From NCBI GenBank assembly GCA_002450905.1, contig DKAT01000022.1, forward strand, positions 18,993 to 82,992: DNA of 64,000 nucleotides, given 5' to 3'. A model generated the notes under the pieces. That model saw nothing but the letters and a program-made list of their open reading frames with translations. It had not been told where the DNA came from and did not search any database. Made by a program: the position numbers and the translations under genes. Source of the DNA: Spirochaetia bacterium UBA6919. Its GTDB lineage: Bacteria; Spirochaetota; UBA6919. Shown one piece after another: positions 53,341-60,682 of this stretch (positions within the stretch are counted from its first letter, which is position 1; each line of letters starts with the position of its first letter).

Positions 53341-53370
53341 TTGACACATTTCGAATTTTGATTATATTAT
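53341..53370 (+). promoter_or_regulatory. Candidate sigma-70 promoter for the two-component system
   Basis: TTGACA at 53341-53346 and TATATT at 53365-53370, spacing 18, about 100 bases upstream of the histidine kinase. It lies in the gap after the ABC operon. Confidence 0.45.
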
Positions 53371-53470
53371 ATTAAGGATTTTGTAAAAAATCTTTCAATG
53401 GATATACTATAATATATCAAATAATTATAGTATTGAATCATGGGTTGTTTTCAGCGAAACATGAGATTTT

Positions 53471-54649
53471 ATGTTATCATCTAAATTTGTAAATAAAGTA
53501 CTGGATCGCATTGAAAAACTCGATGAACGAAGTTTAAAGGATTTTATACTATCGTTATCCCAGGACAGATCTTTTTTTGAAACTATCTTCGAAAGCATGA
53601 TAGAAGGGATTGTTGTACTGTCTGATGAACACAACATCCAATATATCAATAAACAAGCTATGATCATTCTAAACATGGTTGAAAATAGCTTGATAGAAAA
53701 GAATTTCTTTAAAAAACTGTCTGATCGTTTTCCAAAAAAACTTTTTGAAGAACTATTGGAACGTAATCAAAAAATTATCGGCCATGAAATTACTCTCCGG
53801 TTCCCTGTTTTGAAAATAGTCCAACTCAGTATCTACCCCCTTGTTCGGGATGGCAAAGTTCTGGGAAATGTACTGGTCTTTCTGGATATCACTTCTCAGA
53901 AAGAAGAACGTTTAAAACTCCACCACGCAGAAAGTTTAGCTGCATTAACAACCCTTGCTGCTGGTGTAGCCCATGAAATTAAAAATCCCCTTGGCTCTCT
54001 CGATATTCACGTCCAACTCCTCGATCGATTAACAGATAAATGTGATTTCAAGATTCAAAAAGAATTTAAAGAACTGCTGAACGTTGTTATGGAAGAGATT
54101 TCTCGTTTAAATAATATCGTGAAGGACTTTCTATTTACTGTACGTCCAATTCATATCCAGTTGAAAAATGTCAATATCTTTAAGGTGATGCAACAAATTA
54201 TCAAATTATTACAACCTGCATTTGATAAAAAAGGCGTCAAATTAACACTTGATGGAGATAATTCCATATCAAAAGTACCCCTGGATAGCCGATATTTAAA
54301 TCACGCAATAATAAATGTTTTAAAAAATAGTTTAGAAGCAACAAAACGAAATGGAAGGGTGAGTATAGATATTCAAAAATCTGATGAGGATCTCGTAATC
54401 CAGATCACAGATTCAGGTCGTGGTATCACCGATGAAAATATGGGAAAGATTTTTGAGCCCTACTTCACCACTAAGGATTTTGGAACAGGCTTGGGACTCA
54501 CTATAGTCTATAAAATTATTAAAGAACACAATGGTACAATTCAAATCGATAGTCAAGAAGGCAAGGGAACGACTTTTAAAATGATGATCCCCTGCTTTGC
54601 TTCGTGTAAAAGACTCTTGAGTTATAATAATGGGAATAATAATCACTGA
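53471..54649 (+). CDS. NtrB-like cytoplasmic histidine kinase with PAS domain
   Basis: Protein of 392 residues without a membrane segment. A PAS domain (about 32-145, FFETIFESMIEGIVVLSDEH), then HisKA with phosphoacceptor His168 in GVAHEIKNPLGSLD, and HATPase (N box NHAIINVLKNSLEAT, then ITDSGRGITDENMGK, GTGLGL). It phosphorylates the response regulator encoded 47 nt downstream. As a soluble kinase it likely senses an intracellular signal. Confidence 0.92.
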   Translation: MLSSKFVNKVLDRIEKLDERSLKDFILSLSQDRSFFETIFESMIEGIVVLSDEHNIQYINKQAMIILNMVENSLIEKNFFKKLSDRFPKKLFEELLERNQKIIGHEITLRFPVLKIVQLSIYPLVRDGKVLGNVLVFLDITSQKEERLKLHHAESLAALTTLAAGVAHEIKNPLGSLDIHVQLLDRLTDKCDFKIQKEFKELLNVVMEEISRLNNIVKDFLFTVRPIHIQLKNVNIFKVMQQIIKLLQPAFDKKGVKLTLDGDNSISKVPLDSRYLNHAIINVLKNSLEATKRNGRVSIDIQKSDEDLVIQITDSGRGITDENMGKIFEPYFTTKDFGTGLGLTIVYKIIKEHNGTIQIDSQEGKGTTFKMMIPCFASCKRLLSYNNGNNNH

Positions 54650-54696
54650 TATAATGATTTAAAGTTTGATTAAGAATTGAAAATAGGGAGTATTTA

Positions 54697-56052
54697 ATGA
54701 AAGGCAACATATTGGTAGTAGATGATGAAAAAAATATTCGCGAAGGCTTAAAAAAGTTTTTAAATCTTGATAATTTCTCTGCTGTCCTGGCATCAGATGG
54801 AGAGGAAGCACTGAGTATCTTTGACGAACAGGAAATTGATCTGGTTATCACGGATTTAAAAATGCCCAATATGTCTGGTGAGGAATTGCTAAAAAAAATA
54901 TTGACCAAATCTCCAGCAACTCCTGTAATCATTTTAACAGGACATGGTACTGTGGAAAGTGCTGTTGATGCTATGCGGGAAGGTGCCTATGATTTTCTTA
55001 CCAAACCAGTAAACTTAAAAAAACTATCTATTATCATCAAACGTGCTTTAGAAAATAAAAAACTCGAAATTGAAAATAGAGAACTCCACAAACAACTCGA
55101 TGAGAAATATGGCTTCTCAAATATCATAGGAAATTCCTCACAAATCCAGAAGGTCTTTGACGTAATCCAGCAGGTAGCTCCATCTAATGCCAATATCCTC
55201 ATCACAGGAGAGAATGGAACAGGTAAAGAGCTCATTGCTAATGCTATACATCGCCTCAGTCCAAGAAATACCTCACCCCTCATCAAAGTGCACTGCGCCG
55301 CATTAAGTGAAAATATCCTGGAAAGCGAATTATTCGGACACGAAAAAGGCTCATTCACAGGGGCAATCACTCAAAAAAAGGGACGTTTTGAACTGGCAAA
55401 CAAAGGCACACTATTTTTAGATGAAATTGGCGAAATCTCCCCTGTAGTCCAGGTAAAATTATTGAGAGTCCTCCAGGAACGTGAGTTTGAAAGAGTTGGT
55501 GGAGAAAAGACTATTAAAATCGACGTCAGAATCATCGCCGCAACCAACAAAGATCTCAATAAAGAAGTGAAAAACGGTAATTTCCGTGAAGACCTTTATT
55601 TCAGATTAAATGTCATTGCCATCCATATTCCATCCCTCAAAGATAGAAAGAGCGATATCCCTTTGCTGGTCAACTCATTCATAAAGGAATTCTCAGAAGC
55701 AAATGCCAAAGGTCCTATCTCCATCACTCCTAAAGCCCTTTCTTTACTAGAAAGCTATAACTGGCCAGGAAACATCCGTGAACTGCGTAACGTAGTGGAA
55801 GGGGCAGTCGTCATGTGCAGGGATGATGTATTTACTGAAGATATCCTCCCTGATTATATCAAAGGATCAAAGTCCGATAGTGTGATTAATATCCGATCAG
55901 GGATGTCACTGGAGGAAATTGAAAAAAATGCCATTATCTCCACCCTTTCCATGACCAATGGAAATAAAACACAAGCTGCAAAGATTTTAAAAATCGGACG
56001 AAAAACTCTTCATAGAAAATTAGAAGAATATCAACTCGATACAGCTGACTAG
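54697..56052 (+). CDS. NtrC-family sigma-54-dependent response regulator
   Basis: Protein of 451 residues. Receiver domain with phosphoacceptor Asp53 (LVITDLKMP) and K103 (LTKP); AAA+ domain with Walker A GENGTGKE (171-178), the sigma-54 contact loop GSFTGA (218-223; the classic form is GAFTGA), and Walker B LFLDEIGE (239-246); C-terminal Fis-type helix-turn-helix (NKTQAAKILKIGRKTLHRKL). It activates sigma-54 promoters when phosphorylated by the adjacent kinase. A sigma-54 promoter lies 930 bases downstream, before three hsp20 genes. Confidence 0.95.
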   Translation: MKGNILVVDDEKNIREGLKKFLNLDNFSAVLASDGEEALSIFDEQEIDLVITDLKMPNMSGEELLKKILTKSPATPVIILTGHGTVESAVDAMREGAYDFLTKPVNLKKLSIIIKRALENKKLEIENRELHKQLDEKYGFSNIIGNSSQIQKVFDVIQQVAPSNANILITGENGTGKELIANAIHRLSPRNTSPLIKVHCAALSENILESELFGHEKGSFTGAITQKKGRFELANKGTLFLDEIGEISPVVQVKLLRVLQEREFERVGGEKTIKIDVRIIAATNKDLNKEVKNGNFREDLYFRLNVIAIHIPSLKDRKSDIPLLVNSFIKEFSEANAKGPISITPKALSLLESYNWPGNIRELRNVVEGAVVMCRDDVFTEDILPDYIKGSKSDSVINIRSGMSLEEIEKNAIISTLSMTNGNKTQAAKILKIGRKTLHRKLEEYQLDTAD

Positions 56053-56054
56053 GA

Positions 56055-56209
56055 ATGATTAGCTCTCCATCTTCTTTTAAGCTTTTAAGATGAAACTCTT
56101 GAGCCTCTTTCATAATTTAACTAGTCCCACCTGCAGCCACACAAATGTCTATATCTGATCCATGAACACAATTAATTTTGGTAATTTGTACTAATAAAAT
56201 GTATTCCAT
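56055..56209 (-). pseudogene. HicB-like antitoxin remnant with internal stop
   Basis: On the minus strand, MEYILLVQITKINCVHGSDI followed by DICVAAGGTS, a TAA, then in the same frame IMKEAQEFHLKSLKEDGELI. CVAAGxT and KEAxEFHLxxLKEDGExIP are conserved segments of HicB_lk antitoxins, so one gene lost its middle part and gained a stop. The C-terminus runs into the opposite regulator gene. A partner hicA was not found. Confidence 0.6.
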
Positions 56210-56788
56210 ATTAATATCTCTTAATCCAAATGTGATAATTTAAGGATATATTGTATAATACTTATGCATTGTTATTATCTTATTTTAATAATTTTAGAAA
56301 TCGTAATGATTAATTATTAAAGCTAATTCTTATTCGAAATAATTTTTATTTTGTTATGATTGATGAATGAAAATTATAATTTTTGTTCATTACATTTCCC
56401 TCATGAGGACCATAATCTACATAAGTTTCACGGCCTATATGGTATACTGTACAGTAAAAATAATTCAAATGTTTTGTATCTGCCCTTTCAATAACATTGT
56501 CATATATTAATTCATATGAATAATCTTTCCACAGTAACCCATTTCAAGTTTATGAGTACTTTATTTGTGTGATTAAGCTATTTGATCTCAAGATAGCGTT
56601 TATCATTGTTAAATAAATATTTTCAGGAATATCTTTACATATTTTATTTAATAATAAGTATATATAGATTTGATGTTCATTGATAACCCCTATAATATAA
56701 TTGGATTATTTCCATACACGAAATAAAATCCTTTTTAATTTATTAGTAAATAAGATAATCAATATAATATTTCGCTATATGAGTCATT

Positions 56789-56805
56789 ATGATTCACTGA
56801 GTCAT
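56789..56805. promoter_or_regulatory. 17-bp dyad, candidate enhancer for the NtrC-type activator
   Basis: ATGATTCACTGAGTCAT is a near-perfect palindrome (ATGAnTCAnTGAnTCAT). A further GAGTCAT occurs just before at 56781. It lies about 190 bases upstream of the sigma-54 promoter, a normal distance for NtrC-type upstream activating sequences. Confidence 0.5.
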
Positions 56806-56986
56806 TTATATCAATATTTATATAGTTTTATATATTATTTCTTTTCTTACATATGCTATTATGGATATTTTTTACAATGAAACAAAATGACCCATAAATA
56901 AAATGCCACCGTATGAAATGGCTCTTTTAAAATATTGCATTTTATTATCTCTTAAATACTCAAATAATTACAAAAACTATTAAACA

Positions 56987-57002
56987 TGGCACACCATTTG
57001 CT
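56987..57002 (+). promoter_or_regulatory. Sigma-54 (-24/-12) promoter
   Basis: TGGCAC at 56987-56992 and TTGCT at 56998-57002 with the exact spacing of the consensus TGGCAC-N5-TTGCW. The +1 would be near 57014, 23 bases before the first hsp20 start, with AGGAGG in between. Confidence 0.85.
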
Positions 57003-57036
57003 GTATATATTAGTGAATACATTTTAGGAGGACAAT

Positions 57037-57489
57037 ATGAAATGGGGATTAACTAAACGAGACAGCTCACAAGGCTCTCTCACTAATTTTAAAGACAGTA
57101 TCGATTCTCTATTCAGAGATTTCTTCGATCATGATTCCAAGTCCTTGTTCAGTTCTTCTTTCATGCCATCAGTCGATATCAAAGAAGATAATAAAGGCGT
57201 TTATGTGGAAGCTGAACTCCCAGGATTGGATGAGAAAGATATTGATATCGAATTAAAGGATCGTATCTTAACTATTCGGGGTGAGAAGAAAATCGAGAAG
57301 GAATCAACGGATGGCAAAAGATCTTACCATCTTGAACGACGATATGGTTGCTTTGAACGATCTTTCACTGTTTCAGATGATGTTGTGGCTAATAAGGTCA
57401 AGGCATCTTATAAGAAAGGCATTTTAAAAATTACATTGCCTAAAGATGAGGCTAAGGCACCAAAGAAACTCAAAATTAACTTAGAATAA
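57037..57489 (+). CDS. hsp20: Hsp20-family small heat shock protein 1
   Basis: Protein of 150 residues. The alpha-crystallin domain (about 45-145) shows PSVDIKEDNKGVYVEAELPG and GERKIEKEST-type turn, then GILKITLPK; the LKINLE tail may be a C-terminal anchor in place of the classic IxI motif. Small heat shock proteins hold unfolding proteins. It is first in a three-gene cluster behind a sigma-54 promoter; GGAGG is close to the ATG. Confidence 0.93.
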   Translation: MKWGLTKRDSSQGSLTNFKDSIDSLFRDFFDHDSKSLFSSSFMPSVDIKEDNKGVYVEAELPGLDEKDIDIELKDRILTIRGEKKIEKESTDGKRSYHLERRYGCFERSFTVSDDVVANKVKASYKKGILKITLPKDEAKAPKKLKINLE

Positions 57490-57505
57490 CCAACAGGAGG
57501 TACAT

Positions 57506-57919
57506 ATGTTAGTTAATGATTTATTCAGAGAATTGGATGAGATGAGAAGGAGTTTTGATTCTCTCTTCAATGGCTATTCAGATAGCTATACCCGGGGTAC
57601 CGATTACCCGCTGGTCAATGTACACGAGAAAGAGAATGAATATCACATCGAAGCTCTTCTTCCAGGAGTAAATCCAAACGAAGTGAGCATCACTTTCGAA
57701 AACGGGATCTTAAGTATAGCTGGAGAAAAGAAGAATGACAGGGATGATAAGTATAATTATCTTAGAAATGAACGATCCTTTGGAGGTTTTAACAAACAAC
57801 TTAAAATAAAAACCTCAATTGATCATACATCTATTAAAGCATCGTATAAAGATGGTGTTCTCAACATTGTTTTAATGAAGGCAGAAAATGCTAAACCTAT
57901 TAAGATCAAAGTCAATTAA
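57506..57919 (+). CDS. hsp20: Hsp20-family small heat shock protein 2
   Basis: Protein of 137 residues, 16 nt after the first, with AGGAGG ahead. The alpha-crystallin domain contains YPLVNVHEKENEYHIEALLP, then GVLNIVLMKAENAKPIKIKVN. It differs clearly from its neighbours, so the triplication is old or the members have distinct roles. Confidence 0.92.
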   Translation: MLVNDLFRELDEMRRSFDSLFNGYSDSYTRGTDYPLVNVHEKENEYHIEALLPGVNPNEVSITFENGILSIAGEKKNDRDDKYNYLRNERSFGGFNKQLKIKTSIDHTSIKASYKDGVLNIVLMKAENAKPIKIKVN

Positions 57920-57935
57920 TCATAAGGAGTACGAT

Positions 57936-58298
57936 ATGAGCAAGGAATTAGAAAAAAAACAAATAAATGAATACGAAAAGTATATTATACCCAATGTCGA
58001 CACCTATGAGACAGATGAAAACTATGTCTTGAAGGCAGATATGCCCGGTGTCAACAAAGAAAGCCTTGAAATCATGGTAGAAGAAAATCTCATGACCCTT
58101 CAGGGAAACATTGGATTTGCTAAGGAAGATATAATTTATCAGGAGTTTGAACCACACAGATATAAAAGATCATTCCGAATCGGAAATAACATCGATCGGG
58201 ATAAGATCAAAGGTCATATTGATAATGGTGTGTTGACTGTAACTCTTCCCAAGGCTGAGAAAGCTAAAGCACGTAAAATTGAAATAACATCCGACTAA
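57936..58298 (+). CDS. hsp20: Hsp20-family small heat shock protein 3
   Basis: Protein of 120 residues. The frame extends to 57888, overlapping the previous gene, but AAGGAG at 57923-57928 supports the ATG at 57936. It is short, with a minimal N-terminal arm (residues 1-20), then IPNVDTYETDENYVLKADMP and GVLTVTLPKAEKAKARKIEI. Third and last of the cluster; a strong terminator follows. Confidence 0.92.
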   Translation: MSKELEKKQINEYEKYIIPNVDTYETDENYVLKADMPGVNKESLEIMVEENLMTLQGNIGFAKEDIIYQEFEPHRYKRSFRIGNNIDRDKIKGHIDNGVLTVTLPKAEKAKARKIEITSD

Positions 58299-58302
58299 GG
58301 AA

Positions 58303-58336
58303 TTTTTAAGGGGTGCAGAAATGTGCCCCTTAAAAA
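58303..58336 (+). terminator. Bidirectional intrinsic terminator after the hsp20 cluster
   Basis: TTTTTAAGGGG (58303-58313) pairs perfectly with CCCCTTAAAAA (58326-58336); the T and A runs sit in the arms. It ends the hsp20 operon and may also act on the opposite strand, although the minus-strand barrel gene stops at 58504, 200 bases away. Confidence 0.75.
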
Positions 58337-58503
58337 GCTCCGCAAAATGAATTAAGTCTATTATATCTTTATAGAAGTTATATGAAACTTGTTATTCACT
58401 TTCACAACTAAAAATCCACATCGCACTGTATCTTAGTTCAAAAACTCATTCTAAATATGGTTCTAAACCGCAAATTCATATTTTATTTCATATCCCACAT
58501 AAA

Positions 58504-59922
58504 TTAAAAACTAACTTTAGCTTTAATATAGAAAACTTGTTGAGTTACATCGATGGTGGTGGGTTGCCCTGTATTAACATTAGTGGATTTAAGCCGTCCA
58601 TCAAACTCTGATCCACTGGGACCAAACATAATATAAGCTCCAAAACGAAATTCCAGGTTGTTAAATGCAAGAATACTAATCTCTGGTATAATTACAAAAC
58701 TTCCATCGTTGATATTACTAATCCCAATAAGAGTGGTTGTATAGTTGTAGCCCCATTTCTTATTCAAGTAAAGAAAAATATAATCTCTTGCTAGAAAAAT
58801 CTGTTTTCTGGAAAAAACTTTGTTGATATCATAACTAAATTTTGAAGTCTCACCCTTACCATGGCGGAGGTATTCTATTCTAAAATTTAAACCGATTTTA
58901 AAAGTATAGTCGATTCCAATAAGCCCTTCAAAGATTTCATTAAAATTAACAGGGCTAAATTCCTTGTCAGGCAAACGAAATGCCACTTCTCCATATATTC
59001 CAATCTTAATTTCACCTGAGAAATCCAGGATAGCATAATTTGCTCTTTCGTAATCCGGCTGAGTGACGTTAGCTGAATTATAAAAGACCTCCCGGATATA
59101 GCCTATGGATATATCCCAAGAGGATATTTTAGTTCTGAATTTAATACCCAGTGGAATATTTGGGAATTGCGCCCCATCAATGAATGTATATTTTTTATGA
59201 GAGCGATCTTCAAAAGCAACATATGATCGAATCCCTGTATCTTTAGCTAAATTGATCTGAAAAAAAATACTCGTAGTTCCCAATAGCTGTTCTGAAGCAT
59301 TTATAAAGTCTTTATTATTGATTTTATCTGTAGGATTAACGAAATAACCGGTACCCCATCCAATCACCTGCTTTCCCACTTTGAGTGTAAGAGCTTTCCA
59401 GTCAGCTGAAAAATAGGCTTGGTCAATCAAAAATGATTGCTGGTAATCTGAATTTGATCCTCCACTCTGTATAATACTGCTTTTTGTTGTTGTACTTAAT
59501 AAATTCCATCTTTCATAGAGGACAATGGGATTATAGGAACCATAATAGCCTTGATAGAGAAATTCTGAATGAATTGACAAATTGGATTCTATTTTCCAAT
59601 TGGTTTTTAATCTCATTTCAGCAAGGAAACCCGGAGTTAAACGGTTTTTAAGCATTTGCCCTGAATATTCTTTTGTGTCCTGAAAAAAAGTGTAGTACTC
59701 TGTTCTCAAATAACCAAACACTTGAAATCTTTGTTTGAAATGAGATTTTCCAGATATATCGTTTGAGTTTTTCTGTGGTTGGTCGAAATCATCACTTGAA
59801 AAGTCGTATGCCTCATCAGGGATGTCTTTTTCACTAGTTTTATTTGTATTTTGATTAGAATATATCCTCTGGGTGTTTAATAAAAAAATTACGCATACCA
59901 ATAAAATAAATCCATGTCTCAC
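58504..59922 (-). CDS. Outer-membrane beta-barrel protein of the RND operon
   Basis: Protein of 472 residues. The frame runs upstream into the previous gene, so the GTG at 59922, one base after the previous stop and with GAGAG upstream, is the likely start; it gives the signal peptide MRHGFILLVCVIFLLN. After an acidic linker the body has alternating strands over 400 residues and ends in VFYIKAKVSF, an outer-membrane aromatic C-terminus. DQAYFSADWKALTLKVGKQV resembles large porin-like barrels. Third gene of the RND and LolA-like operon, so likely the outer-membrane component. Confidence 0.78.
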   Translation of the reverse strand: MRHGFILLVCVIFLLNTQRIYSNQNTNKTSEKDIPDEAYDFSSDDFDQPQKNSNDISGKSHFKQRFQVFGYLRTEYYTFFQDTKEYSGQMLKNRLTPGFLAEMRLKTNWKIESNLSIHSEFLYQGYYGSYNPIVLYERWNLLSTTTKSSIIQSGGSNSDYQQSFLIDQAYFSADWKALTLKVGKQVIGWGTGYFVNPTDKINNKDFINASEQLLGTTSIFFQINLAKDTGIRSYVAFEDRSHKKYTFIDGAQFPNIPLGIKFRTKISSWDISIGYIREVFYNSANVTQPDYERANYAILDFSGEIKIGIYGEVAFRLPDKEFSPVNFNEIFEGLIGIDYTFKIGLNFRIEYLRHGKGETSKFSYDINKVFSRKQIFLARDYIFLYLNKKWGYNYTTTLIGISNINDGSFVIIPEISILAFNNLEFRFGAYIMFGPSGSEFDGRLKSTNVNTGQPTTIDVTQQVFYIKAKVSF

Positions 59923-59923
59923 A

Positions 59924-60682
59924 CTAATTACTCTCAAGACGATTTGAATCAAAGTATTTATCACTAATATAACCATCGAGACGAATATCTATAATCTTGA
60001 GTATTGTTTGGGATTTTGAACGATAATTCACCATTGTCATTGTCATAGGAACATCATAGGATTTAATTTTAAGATAACTTGTTAGGTAAAGGGTTTTAAA
60101 AAAACCGTAATTATCATAGTAATTGATCTGAGATATACGATAATTGGATTTGGATACGGTAATCAGGAGTTTATTATAAGCATGACTAGAACTACGAGGT
60201 TTTAATTGGAGTACCCATTGATTACTGTTTTCGGAATGAATAGTTGAATAATAATCTTTGTTATACTCTCCCATAGTCATGTCCTGATAACTAAAATCGC
60301 CTCCTACTCCTTCTACAGTTTGTTTTTTATTATAAGATGCAATTTTTCTTTTTCTACCAGTTGATGGAAAATAGACCCAAATATCATCCCCCCTTGTTAA
60401 GAGCTTCATTCCACGTATGCTATTAGGATAAACGTATCTGTAAAAGGAATTCTCCTTGCCCTTGCTGTATCCTATCATTTTAATAATCCGATAACTTTTT
60501 TTATTATAAAGATTTGGATAGATAATTATCGCAAATTTCGCCATACTGGACTTGTAATCCTCCAGGCGATCAATTTTATTTAATATCTGTATTGCTGTTA
60601 TAGAATAAGCGTTATCATAATTTATAATCATTATCAAAATTAGAATAAAATAGACAGGGCTTAACCTAATTTTCGTTATCAT
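59924..60682 (-). CDS. LolA-like outer-membrane lipoprotein-sorting protein
   Basis: Periplasmic protein of 252 residues with a signal peptide (VYFILILIMIINYDNAYS). FYRYVYPNSIRGMKLLTRGD then DIWVYFPSTGRKRKIAS and VEGVGGDFSYQDMTMG are characteristic of the LolA_like family found beside RND exporters, distinct from true LolA. It would carry a hydrophobic molecule from the RND protein across the periplasm. It overlaps the RND gene by 4 nt and is followed by a barrel gene. Confidence 0.85.
   Translation of the reverse strand: MITKIRLSPVYFILILIMIINYDNAYSITAIQILNKIDRLEDYKSSMAKFAIIIYPNLYNKKSYRIIKMIGYSKGKENSFYRYVYPNSIRGMKLLTRGDDIWVYFPSTGRKRKIASYNKKQTVEGVGGDFSYQDMTMGEYNKDYYSTIHSENSNQWVLQLKPRSSSHAYNKLLITVSKSNYRISQINYYDNYGFFKTLYLTSYLKIKSYDVPMTMTMVNYRSKSQTILKIIDIRLDGYISDKYFDSNRLESN

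Larger units (their letters stand above)
56053..57036. other. Regulatory and degenerate intergenic region
   Basis: About 980 bases between the response regulator and the hsp20 genes. It holds a hicB-like remnant on the minus strand (56055-56209), the 17-bp dyad (56789-56805), the sigma-54 promoter (56987-57002) and otherwise very AT-rich DNA with no convincing gene. Confidence 0.65.

Noticed and set aside
54987..55370. A 127-codon minus-strand frame
   Set aside because: Lies wholly inside the NtrC-type regulator, whose domains are complete on the other strand.
56370..56450. Minus-strand segment reading IGRETYVDYGPHEGNVMNKN
   Set aside because: Possible relic near the HicB fragment, but no start, no family pattern and high AT content.
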